From the NCBI GenBank assembly GCA_963718745.1, contig OY970370.1, forward strand, positions 1,984,001 to 2,048,000: a DNA stretch of 64,000 nucleotides, read 5' to 3'. The stretch comes from Fermentibacter sp963718745 [NCBI: Candidatus Fermentibacterota bacterium] (GTDB lineage: Bacteria; Fermentibacterota; Fermentibacteria; Fermentibacterales). Under the pieces are notes generated by a model. It made no database searches and was not told where the DNA came from. It saw only the letters and a list, made by a program, of their open reading frames with translations. This document shows, in pieces, positions 9,323 to 16,877 of the stretch. A program made the translations under genes and the position numbers. The first letter of the stretch is position 1, and every line of letters begins with the position of its first letter.

Positions 9323-9971
9323 ATGGCAGGGCGTGATATGGCCTCGGATCTCCTAGCGAGCCGCATCCCGGGCTCCGGGGGCTGGATCACGCCTCCGCCG
9401 GACTTCTTCTCCCTCCGGGCTCCCGAGCTGGCCCCGGCGCTGCTCGGGTGCCTGCTCTCGATGGAGAGCCCTGACGGGACTGCATCCGGCATCATCGTCG
9501 AGACGGAGGCCTACACGGAGGACGATCCCGCAAGCCACTCGCACCGGGGTCCGACGCCCCGGAACAGGTCGATGTTCGCAAGGGGCGGGACCGCCTATGT
9601 GTACTTCATCTATGGCATGCACTCGTGCTTCAATGTGTCGGCGGGTCCTCCGGGGGTGGGCGAGGCCGTCCTGGTGAGGGCTCTCGAACCCTGTTCCGGT
9701 ATCGATATCATGGTCCGCCGAAGGGGTGGACGGAGCGTCGGCCTGGCGGACGGTCCCGCGAAGCTGTGCCAGGCGCTGGGGATCACCCTTGAACACGACG
9801 GGCTCGATCTGTCACGGGCCTCGGGTCCGGGGCCCGGGCTGCTGGTCCAGGAAGGCGGGGGACGTGAAGGATGCTGGCGTGTCAGCGCGGGTGGGGATCA
9901 GCAGGGCCCTCGACCGTCAGTGGCGCTTCTTCGTCCCCGGAAGCCCGTTCCTGTCCAGACGGTCCCCGTAG
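9323..9971 (+). pseudogene. mpg: DNA-3-methyladenine glycosylase (AAG/Mpg family) with a single-base frameshift near its 3' end
   Basis: This is a base-excision-repair enzyme removing alkylated purines. Family motifs are clear: ETEAYTEDDPASHSHRG with the catalytic Glu, TPRNRSMF, and YVYFIYGMHSCFNVS. The frame of the N-terminal 180 residues continues into junk and stops only at 10060. The conserved family C-terminus (VGISRALDRQWRFFVPGSP) lies one base over and stops at 9971. Removing one G from the run at 9857-9861 joins the two cleanly. The lost tail contributes to the fold, so the read product would probably be impaired, unless the extra G is a sequencing error. The corrected gene overlaps the convergent regulator by 55 bp. 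Confidence 0.75.
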
Positions 9972-11047
9972 AGCCCGGCGTACTTTCTCACGGTCTTCGG
10001 ATCGCACTGCAGGATTACGGCCGCCTTCGATACGGAGCCGCCGCAGGCGGAGAGCACTGATACTACATGTCTGCCGGCGGCTCTCTCCAGCGGCTCCAGC
10101 ACGTCAGCCGAGTCTGAACGCAGGGTCGCGGGATCCAGAATGATGTCCTCCTCGCGCAGCACGCCTCCGTCGCACCGCACGGCAGCCCTCTGGACCGCAT
10201 TCCGGAGCTCCCTCACGTTGCCGGGCCAGGAATGAGCCATGAGCTTCCTCACTGCCTTGCGCTCGAGCGCCGGTGCCTTCCCGCCGAGCACCTGGCCCGC
10301 GAAGATCTTCGCCAGCACATGGATGTCCGACGGCCTGTCCCTGAGAGGAGGCGTCTCGAGCACTATCACCGAGAGGCGGTAATAGAGATCAGCCCTGAAT
10401 GCCCCGTCCGATATCAGCGACCCCAGGTCGGCATTCGTCGCGGCGATCAGCCTGAACTTCGCCTCGAGCTCGTCCAGGGATCCGAGCGGGCGGTACCTGC
10501 CGGTCTCGAGGACCCTGAGCAGCTTGATCTGGAGGCCGGGAGAGAGGTTGCCGATCTCGTCCAGGAAGAGCGTGCCTCCGTCGGCGCCCGCCAGCAGACC
10601 CGGCCTGTCGCTGCGGAGGTCGGTATATGCGCCCTTTCGGGCACCGAAGAGCTCTGATTCGAGGAGACCCTCGGGGATGGCCCCGCAATCGACGGGGACG
10701 AACGGACCCACGGGGCATCCGAGCCTGTGCAGGCCTCTTGCGACAAGCTCCTTGCCGGTACCCGTCTCGCCGGTGACGAGAACAGGGAGATCCAGCCGGG
10801 CCACCCTGCTCATCTCCGACTTGAGGGCTCTGATGGCTTCGGAGTCGCCCCTGATCTCCGGGAAGTCGTCCACGCGATGCTCCTCCCTCCCCGCAGGGGA
10901 GGAGGCTGAAGCCAGCACGGCGGCTATGAGCGGACCAGCCCCCCGGGCAGCCTCCACTCCGGGGCCCGACGCGTAGACGGCCGGGGGGCCGGCATCCAGG
11001 AGGGTTCCGTCCCCCTGAGCCCCGGACAGCCTCTCGAGCCCCAGCAT
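9917..11047 (-). CDS. Sigma-54 interaction AAA+ domain and Fis-type HTH (C-terminal fragment of the composite regulator)
   Basis: This intact reading frame of 376 residues could be called as a gene on its own. It carries Walker A (GETGTGKELVARGLH), Walker B (GGTLFLDEIGNL), the arginine-finger region (FRADLYYRLSV), sensor II (WPGNVRELRNAV) and a C-terminal helix-turn-helix (SVSKAAVILQCDPKTVRKY). Such domains remodel sigma-54 RNA polymerase using ATP. The sigma-54-contacting L1 loop, normally GAFTGA, reads GAYTDL, so coupling to sigma-54 may be altered or lost. The N-terminal 60 residues look like the end of a GAF-like or TPR linker. The start codon of this fragment is arbitrary, because coding similarity continues upstream in another frame. 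Confidence 0.7.
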   Translation of the reverse strand: MLGLERLSGAQGDGTLLDAGPPAVYASGPGVEAARGAGPLIAAVLASASSPAGREEHRVDDFPEIRGDSEAIRALKSEMSRVARLDLPVLVTGETGTGKELVARGLHRLGCPVGPFVPVDCGAIPEGLLESELFGARKGAYTDLRSDRPGLLAGADGGTLFLDEIGNLSPGLQIKLLRVLETGRYRPLGSLDELEAKFRLIAATNADLGSLISDGAFRADLYYRLSVIVLETPPLRDRPSDIHVLAKIFAGQVLGGKAPALERKAVRKLMAHSWPGNVRELRNAVQRAAVRCDGGVLREEDIILDPATLRSDSADVLEPLERAAGRHVVSVLSACGGSVSKAAVILQCDPKTVRKYAGLYGDRLDRNGLPGTKKRH

Positions 11048-11089
11048 CGAGGCGAGTGAGGCGAGGTCCCCCGTTCCGGCGAGGAACTC

Positions 11090-12068
11090 CCGGGAGCCAG
11101 CTCGAGAATGTCCTCAGAGCGGCGTCGGCATCAACGCGATCCGAAGGTCCCTTCCGACCCGTCCCCCCTTCGAGCGGTGCCGTCAGGCGGGCGAAGCTCC
11201 CGGCGGGATCAGGCTCCAACGCGGCGATTATCGCGTCCTTCTCGGCAACGATCTTTGCGAGGACACCCGGTTGGATATCCTCCACGTACCTTGCTGCAAG
11301 CGCGCAGGCTCTCATTGGAGAGGGGAGCGCAAGAAGGCCGAGGAGGGCCTCCGACCGCTCTCCGGCCTTCCCCAGGATCACGGCAGCCTCGAGCTCCTCG
11401 GATGCGAGGCCGAGTTCGGATGCGAGCGCGCGGAGCCTCCCCGGCTCGGAAGGTTCACCCGCCTCGGCCAGAGCCAGACCGGCCAGGAGGGCGAGGTGCC
11501 TGTCTCCGAGCAGCCCTGCCAGAGCCTTCGAGTGTCTCAGCGCGTCCATCGCATCCCCGGTCTCTCCGGCCTGCATGAGCAGCTGGCCCTTGTAGAGCAG
11601 GCAGAGGCCCTGTCTGAGAGGCATTCCAAGCTCCGCCGCCGTGGCCGCACCCCTCTCGGCTGCCGGAAGGGCGGGGGATCCCCCGCCGGAGAGGACAGCG
11701 GCGTATGAATCGACGAGATCGAGCGTCAGTGCGTCCAGAGAACTCGATTCGACCTCGAGCCTGCCGAGCAGAACGGTCCGCGTTCTGCCGGCATCCCTGC
11801 AGAGACCCATCCTGGTTTCGAGTACGAAGAGATCCACCTCGACCGGCCGGACGGTCCGCATCCCCAGCTCGGATGCCAGGAGCGCGGACAGCCTGTAGTC
11901 CTCGAGCGCTTCACGCCAGCGACCGGTGACCTCCCGGACCCTTCCGCGCTCCTGGAGGCTCCTGGCCAGTCCGGTGGAATCCACCGTGTCGCGGTCGATC
12001 CGGACGGCTTCGTCGGCGGACATGGAAGCGCCTGGATAGAATCCGAGTCTCATCTGCATGGTGCTCAT
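11090..12068 (-). CDS. TPR-like middle fragment of the composite regulator
   Basis: This is an open frame of helical repeats of the tetratricopeptide type (for example AGETGDAMDALRHSKALAGL). The frame stays open to 10389, but below about 11090 it is only a shadow of the sigma-54 domain. The ATG at 12068 is internal to the reconstructed protein: the preceding helix (ending GLLCSMSTMQMRLG) is encoded upstream in the same phase until the frameshift at 12129-12130. Between 12131 and 12600 another frame encodes the preceding repeats (AGEAEEALRSSLDEGDQAAR). Taken alone this piece has no enzymatic domain. Confidence 0.5.
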
Positions 12069-12446
12069 GCTGCAGAGCAGGCCGGAGCGATGCGCGGGCG
12101 AAGCTTTTGCGAGCGCCTGTTCGAGTATCCTCGAGCGCCTCCCCGGGGTTCCCCCGCAGGTCCGAGATCACCGCTCTCCTCTTGATGGAGTCGGGATCGT
12201 CCAGGCCGGACAGGAAGTCCCCCGCTTCTGCGATCCTCCCCTGGTCCAGGAGGATATCCGAGAGGAGCCGGGCCCTCGCCGCCTGGTCGCCTTCATCGAG
12301 CGAACTCCTGAGGGCTTCTTCGGCCTCCCCGGCGCGACCCGTCCTGAACAGGGCCTCCGCCCTGACCAGGAGATCACCCTCGCCTGCTGCCGCCAGGGCA
12401 TCTGCGGGCCTGCCGGTCCTCAGGAGGCTCTCGGCAGCCATGGATC

Positions 12447-13622
12447 TCATCGATTCGGGCAGGAGACCGGCCTCCCAGGAGGCGGCAGTCTCGCGGAAGG
12501 CTCCCTCCAGCCAGAGTTCCGCGGGGTCGAGCAGGCTCCCCGTGCAGGTCCTCCGTATGCCGAACCCTGCGCCTGGGGCCGTACCACGACGGTCCTGTCC
12601 AACCGCCGACAGCCTTCTCGAAGGGGAGATCCGAGGCGAGCCCGGGGTCTCCCTCGAGCAGGACCTGGATGCCGCCCGACTGATCGAGCCCCGCGACCGG
12701 CATGGGCCATCCCCACGAGCAGGTGGAGATGAGGGGGCCTGATCTCCAGTATCTCCGAGAGCATGTGGAGCAGGTCCTCGGATGCGAAGTCGGCCTGATC
12801 CACGGCGAGAAGCCGGTTGACCCCGGTGATGCCGGGGAAGAGGATGGAGAGCAGGTCCGATGCCGAGACGGCCCTGCTCCCCCTCGCGGGCCTGTCCGGG
12901 AGAGGTCTGCCGGACTCGAGGGGCGAGCACCTGAGGATCCTGGCAGGCCAGCCTTTCCTGGACGCGGCCGCGACCGCTTCGTTAAGGATGGCGTCACGCA
13001 TCTCCCACGCGCCCGACCTGAGGAAGACAACCGGCTTGTCGGGGATCCTGGGCAGGGTCGGTGGATCGGGCTCGCCGGGGAAGAACCCGGAGGCCGCCGC
13101 CGCGACCAGTCTGCGGCGCGGGGATGCCGAGACGAGTTCCGCAGCCAGCGGCAGGAGGTCCGTGCCGAGGCCGGTCCTCTCCGCGCAGGCCTCGATGTAG
13201 AGGCCGAACTGGTGATAGTCCGCCGCACGGGTGCAGAATCCGCCCGCGGAGATCTCGGGGCACGCGTGGCCGACGACCCGGTCGAGGGCCGTGTCTCCCC
13301 AGTAGACGAGAACGGGTTCGCCGTCGATCCCTCTGGCGAAGGGAAAGGTCGAGAGGTCGAGGTGGAGGATGCCGCCCGCATGGAGGGTTGTGAGCGCCCG
13401 GGCGAGTTCGGGAGGTTCCGGCGCAAGCCTGTCTCCCAGCTCGGGGCCTCCGACGGGGGTGAACAGCCTGTACCTGCCCTCGCCCTCGCGTTCGAGCACG
13501 GACGGGACTGCGATCCCGGCCATGGCAGACCTGGAGACCGAATCGAACCAGATGCGGACTCGTTCCTCCGGGAGGGCTGTCGAGAATGCTCTGGTGAGTA
13601 CCGGACCATTCCCCGTGTCCAC
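12447..13622 (-). CDS. Kinase-like and ATPase-like N-terminal fragment of the composite regulator
   Basis: This open frame is meaningful from 13622 down to about 12693, after which it drifts into out-of-frame noise. Residues 1 to about 180 resemble a reduced Ser/Thr kinase fold (LHAGGILHLDLSTFPF at the catalytic-loop position, then DYHQFGLYIEACAERTG like the kinase helix F/G region), but the catalytic Lys, HRD Arg and DFG are missing. Residues 190-310 resemble a STAND-type ATPase core (KPVVFLRSG..., LLAVDQADFASEDLL) without a recognisable P-loop. It is probably a non-catalytic sensor or scaffold head. An ATG is present at 13622. Confidence 0.5.
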   Translation of the reverse strand: MDTGNGPVLTRAFSTALPEERVRIWFDSVSRSAMAGIAVPSVLEREGEGRYRLFTPVGGPELGDRLAPEPPELARALTTLHAGGILHLDLSTFPFARGIDGEPVLVYWGDTALDRVVGHACPEISAGGFCTRAADYHQFGLYIEACAERTGLGTDLLPLAAELVSASPRRRLVAAAASGFFPGEPDPPTLPRIPDKPVVFLRSGAWEMRDAILNEAVAAASRKGWPARILRCSPLESGRPLPDRPARGSRAVSASDLLSILFPGITGVNRLLAVDQADFASEDLLHMLSEILEIRPPHLHLLVGMAHAGRGARSVGRHPGPARGRPRARLGSPLREGCRRLDRTVVVRPQAQGSAYGGPARGACSTPRNSGWREPSARLPPPGRPVSCPNR

Positions 13623-13958
13623 AGGGCTTCCTCACGCCCCCCGGGGAAGTACCTTCGGGCGATGCATCTGGATATCTTCATGCCATATTATCCCCGCTAC
13701 AGCGGATCAGGTCAACTGCCGCCCCGCCTGCAAATGGATGTACGGCAGACAAGTGACCATGAAGAGCGAAATGGTGTTCCACGGTAAAGAGGATCATGGC
13801 GGATGATTGGCGAGAACATGGGGAAATATTCCCGATATAGGGAGAAAACGGCATTCCAGAGTCCGGGGCGATTCATCATGTCTCAGCACAAGCTGCTGTG
13901 CTATAAGCATATGAGTTTGTGGCACGCCTCATGCTTTCAAGATTGCAGGAGGTGAAGT
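13623..13958 (+). promoter_or_regulatory. Intergenic control region with a near-consensus sigma-54 promoter and an upstream dyad
   Basis: This AT-richer gap separates the divergent composite regulator from the secreted-protein gene. TGGCACG-N4-ATGCT at 13920-13935 matches the -24/-12 consensus at all but one base, with GG and GC exactly ten bases apart. Upstream lies a dyad, AGCACA-N6-TGTGCT (13885-13902), overlapping a possible sigma-70 -10 (TATAAG, 13902-13907). GGGAA-ATA-TTCCC lies at 13821-13833. The predicted start of transcription (near 13946) leaves a very short leader that begins almost at the Shine-Dalgarno (AGGAGGTGA, 13947-13955). Confidence 0.5.
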
Positions 13959-14597
13959 ATGAACATGATCATTGTGCTCGCAGTATCCTCGGCAGCCGTC
14001 GGTGTGGCGGCTGCCCCGGCAGGGCTCCCGGTCTCGATCAGGCTCGATGTCCCCGTCGTATGCGATCCCCAGACGGATGCGGTCTTCCAGTACGACGACG
14101 GGAGCGCAAGCTGGCTCACATGGGGCGGTCTGTACAGGGGTGTGTGGTTCGACCTCGAGGACTTCGTCCCGGGGGCGGCCGGAGGGGAGATCTCCGCGCT
14201 GGAGTTCTGGTTCTTTCACCATTCCTCCTGCCCATGGGACACCGCCTGCTTCTACGCGGAGGTCTACGGCGGGGACCAGTCAGGCCCTGCGACGCTCCTG
14301 GCCCAGGTATCGGCGACAGCGTCCCACATGGGTCCGGACTATGTCTACTTCGATCCGCCCCTCCAGGTCCCGTCCGACTTCTGGGTCGTCGTAAACACCG
14401 AGATGTCCTCGGGCGGCTGGCCCTGCATCCTCGGAGACCCTTCCGCGACTGCCGGACCCCACAGCTTCTTCAGCGACGACTTCGTCGTCTGGGAGCCCTG
14501 GGGGATCGGCGACTACTTCATCCGCGCCCACGGAGAGGCTCTCCTCGATCTCGAGTCGACCACCTGGGGGGCGGTCAAGAGCCTCTTCCTGCCTTAG
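13959..14597 (+). CDS. Secreted protein of unknown function
   Basis: This 212-residue protein has a clear signal peptide (cleavage after about residue 19, VGVAAAPAG). The mature part is rich in aromatic residues and Asp/Gly, predicted beta-sandwich (FQYDDGSASWLTWGG, VWFDLEDFVPG, DFWVVVNTEMSSGGW), and resembles exported carbohydrate- or surface-binding beta domains, but I do not recognise the family. It has four cysteines. The start is strongly supported by AGGAGGTGA four bases upstream. It sits divergently from the sigma-54-type regulator and has a sigma-54-like promoter, so it may be that regulator's target. A GC hairpin follows the stop. Confidence 0.75.
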   Translation: MNMIIVLAVSSAAVGVAAAPAGLPVSIRLDVPVVCDPQTDAVFQYDDGSASWLTWGGLYRGVWFDLEDFVPGAAGGEISALEFWFFHHSSCPWDTACFYAEVYGGDQSGPATLLAQVSATASHMGPDYVYFDPPLQVPSDFWVVVNTEMSSGGWPCILGDPSATAGPHSFFSDDFVVWEPWGIGDYFIRAHGEALLDLESTTWGAVKSLFLP

Positions 14598-14599
14598 CG

Positions 14600-14616
14600 C
14601 GCCCGGTGCCCGGGCG
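14600..14616. terminator. Short GC hairpin between convergent genes
   Basis: CGCCCGG-TGC-CCGGGCG forms a seven-pair stem with a three-base loop in the 24-bp gap between two convergent stops. There is no T tract on either strand, so termination is only suggested by position. Confidence 0.3.
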
Positions 14617-14621
14617 GAGCT

Positions 14622-15413
14622 TCACTCCGGGGCGATCAGGGTGATGCTGCCGTTCGAGCTCGAGAGGGAGACGAGAGGGCCGTTCTCTCCGAACGAGGCG
14701 GTCCCCTCGTCGCCGTCGACCTCGACCCCGTTGAATCCCTCGCCCGTCAGGCTGATCCCTCCGTTCGAGGTGTCCATCCGGAACGAGGCGCTGCATCCGG
14801 GCGCCAGCCTGACGACTATGTCGCCGTTGGAGGTTTCCAGCACGGCGCCGGGAAGGAAGGAGGAGACCGTCGCTTCGATGTCGCCGTTCGAGGTGTCGAT
14901 CGATCCGACGGTCAGGGATTGTCCGTCGACCGTCACGTCGCCGTTGGACGTGTCTATCATCAAGGTTCCGCTGAAGGACGAGAGGGTCACGTCTCCGTTG
15001 GAGGTGTCTATCGAGGGGCTGCCCCCTGCGCCGGTGACATCCACGGTGCCGTTCGACGTCTCCAGATTCCCTATCGAGACACGCCCGGGAATCGTAACCT
15101 CGAAGGAGACGCCCGCATCCGAGAGCTGGTCAGGTCTGCGTGCAACCAGAGAAGATGCAAGGCCGGGAGTGAAGGTGACCTCTACGCTCTCTGCATCCGT
15201 CATGCCGAGGGCCGTGCTGACCGTCGCCACCGCCCTGATGCTGTCCCCTTCGGCTACCCTTATGACGATATCGCCGTTGAAGGTGGAGATGGAGAGCACC
15301 TGGCCGTCCAGAGCGGGCCAGGACATCTCCCGAACCTGTATCACTTGAGCCCTGCCGCATCCGATCACTCCCGCCAGCGAGAGCAGAATACCTGTCCTGA
15401 ACCAGTCCCTCAT
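14622..15413 (-). CDS. DUF4097-family putative lipoprotein with repeated TSNGD rungs
   Basis: This 263-residue protein has a lipoprotein signal (hydrophobic ILLSLAGVIG then Cys at about 19). The mature part is a DUF4097-type right-handed beta-helix or adhesin-like fold. The core T/S-S/F-N-G-D/x motif occurs eight times (STFNGDIVI, ETSNGTVDV, DTSNGDVTL, DTSNGDVTV, DTSNGDIEA, ETSNGDIVV, DTSNGGISL, SSSNGSITL), about 19 residues apart. I chose the ATG at 15413 because GGAGGTGG precedes it and the lipobox follows; a longer frame to 15560 has no signal. Function is unknown. It follows the wzi-like gene by 59 bp on the same strand and may be the last gene of that operon. Confidence 0.8.
   Translation of the reverse strand: MRDWFRTGILLSLAGVIGCGRAQVIQVREMSWPALDGQVLSISTFNGDIVIRVAEGDSIRAVATVSTALGMTDAESVEVTFTPGLASSLVARRPDQLSDAGVSFEVTIPGRVSIGNLETSNGTVDVTGAGGSPSIDTSNGDVTLSSFSGTLMIDTSNGDVTVDGQSLTVGSIDTSNGDIEATVSSFLPGAVLETSNGDIVVRLAPGCSASFRMDTSNGGISLTGEGFNGVEVDGDEGTASFGENGPLVSLSSSNGSITLIAPE
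14756..15070 (-). repeat. Six degenerate repeats of about 57-60 bp inside the DUF4097 gene
   Basis: On the plus strand the core CCGTT(C/G)GA(G/C)GT recurs near 14758, 14825, 14885, 14941, 14997 and 15054, in phase with the TSNGD protein motif. Spacing is even apart from the first interval. The third-position changes suggest selected protein repeats rather than a recent DNA duplication. Confidence 0.7.
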
Positions 15414-15472
15414 CCTGCCACCTCCACGTTGTTGCACCTGGAACGACGCTTCGGCCGCTGCGGGCGTTACAC

Positions 15473-16873
15473 CTAGAAGTCGAATCTCCATACCAGCTCG
15501 AGCCGCGCCTCCGTCCCGGCGGCCTCGGCTCCGCTCTCGTGTGCCAGGTTGCGGAACCACCTCCTGCCGACAGAGGCGTGCGCCTCCAGCCAGCCGCCCG
15601 CGTACAGCGATGCATCGAGTACGGCCCCGGTTGAATGCTCGACTGTGCCCGAAGGAAAGCCCTCGTCGGAGAGAAGGGAGTCCGGGAAGCCCTCGTAGAC
15701 CGTCCCCTCGCCATGACGGGTGTGATCGGCCCTGAGTCCCACAGTACAGGGCCAGAGAGCGGCGGTCGAGATGCCGAGGGTCGCCCTGTCGCAGTCGGGG
15801 CCGAGCCCGGAGCCGATTATCTCCCCGTGGTGCAGGTAGAAGTTCTCGGAGAGCTTCTGGCTGTAGACGAAGCGGTCAATCCGGGTGTACTCGGCGGTTA
15901 TGGCGGTCGCGGCGGCGTACCCTTCGATCCCCGCAGTCCAGCCGAGCCTGCTCGGTCTTCCCCACTCGGTCTGGTACTGCAGGTCGTCTATGAGCAGCTC
16001 GCCGTATGCCGCAAGCCCCCGCAGAGGCCTCACGGTCGCGTCCAGGCAGAGCATCGCGTTGTCGTCGTCCCTCTCGTTCCACTGTACCGGGTACCAGGGG
16101 ATGAGCGGATTCATGTAGGCGAGGTCCAGCCCGTCGCTCACGAAGAAGATCGCCTCGGAGAAGCCCATAGCGAGCCAGTCCGAAGGGATGATGTCCAGCC
16201 GGTGAGCGGTCAGGTAGCTAGCACTGTCGCTCTCGACGCTGGAGGTGAGTCCGGTGAAGCCGAACCATGGAGCCGGCTGCCATCTGAAGCGGAGCATGTC
16301 CAGAGGCGGGCTGTTGTCCGACAGCAGCAGGCTGGTGTACCTTCCCGGCCCCCAGACCTGCGGTATCCTGCCGAAGGCCGCCTCGAAGCCGCCCCTGTCC
16401 CAGGCTGCATAGCCCCAGTCGACATAGAGGTGCCTCCCCTGCTCGACGCCCTCGTGGACGGGGGTGAAGCCCGTGGGGATGTCCTCGTCGGAGGAAGCCC
16501 ACACCGAGAGCCGCTCCCGGATGTGGAACCCCTCGGCCGGTTCGAGGACGGCATCCAGGCTCATCCCTGCACGGGTTTCGGTGCCGGAGGAGTCTTCGAG
16601 CTCCGCTGCCGTGAGGAGGGAGGCGCCGAAGAGGCCGAGACCGGGGATCCGGGTCGTCCCGCCCGGCCGGGAGAGATCCGCGAGCTTCGCGAGGAGGCCC
16701 GCGGGGAGTCCGCTGCCGGATGCCGAGGCTGCCGACCCCGGGAACACGGAGGGGCACAGCGGTCCTCCGGCCGTTGCACCGTGCAGGATCCACCCCGAGA
16801 GCGGATGCCCGGGCGGAACCCACCCTTCGGAGAGGAACCCTGCCAGCAGAATGAGGGAAGTGATCCCGGTCAT
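15473..16873 (-). CDS. Wzi-like outer-membrane barrel (capsule assembly family)
   Basis: This 466-residue protein has a signal peptide (MTGITSLILLAGFLSEG). The rest is beta-barrel-like with alternating aromatic strands, the Wzi-family stretch FGRIPQVWGPGRYTSLLLSD near 165, and NPLIPWYPVQWNERDDDNAM near 270. A C-terminal Phe (LVWRFDF) is typical of outer-membrane barrels. Wzi anchors capsular polysaccharide at the cell surface; whether this cell has a capsule is not shown here, although the carbamoyltransferase cassette 28 kb away is glycan-related. The ATG at 16873 is four bases after the rlmD stop; a longer start inside rlmD adds a charged extension before the signal and is unlikely. Confidence 0.75.
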   Translation of the reverse strand: MTGITSLILLAGFLSEGWVPPGHPLSGWILHGATAGGPLCPSVFPGSAASASGSGLPAGLLAKLADLSRPGGTTRIPGLGLFGASLLTAAELEDSSGTETRAGMSLDAVLEPAEGFHIRERLSVWASSDEDIPTGFTPVHEGVEQGRHLYVDWGYAAWDRGGFEAAFGRIPQVWGPGRYTSLLLSDNSPPLDMLRFRWQPAPWFGFTGLTSSVESDSASYLTAHRLDIIPSDWLAMGFSEAIFFVSDGLDLAYMNPLIPWYPVQWNERDDDNAMLCLDATVRPLRGLAAYGELLIDDLQYQTEWGRPSRLGWTAGIEGYAAATAITAEYTRIDRFVYSQKLSENFYLHHGEIIGSGLGPDCDRATLGISTAALWPCTVGLRADHTRHGEGTVYEGFPDSLLSDEGFPSGTVEHSTGAVLDASLYAGGWLEAHASVGRRWFRNLAHESGAEAAGTEARLELVWRFDF

Positions 16874-16877
16874 CGGT

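Larger units (their letters stand above)
9917..13622 (-). pseudogene. Composite giant regulator (pseudokinase - ATPase-like - TPR - sigma-54 AAA+ - HTH) broken by four frameshifts
   Basis: Four surplus single bases split what reads as one gene. Removing one base near 12689-12692, 12598-12603, 12129-12130 and 11068-11094 gives exactly 1,234 codons with no internal stop. The order is: kinase-like fold (about 1-180, with HLDL where HRDLKPSN is expected and no obvious DFG), ATPase-like region (about 190-420, hydrophobic strand LLAVDQADF but no clear Walker A), TPR-like helical repeats (about 430-850), sigma-54 AAA+ domain and Fis-type HTH (about 860-1234). Each joint restores sensible protein, for example EALEILEQALAKASPAHR at the third site. 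It faces a gene with a sigma-54 promoter. It may be genuine decay or assembly error; no in-frame stop has accumulated. Confidence 0.7.

Noticed and set aside
13821-13833. GGGAA-ATA-TTCCC as an operator
   Set aside because: It is a short imperfect-context dyad in an AT-rich stretch and is only mentioned in the intergenic entry. The AGCACA-N6-TGTGCT dyad is better placed.
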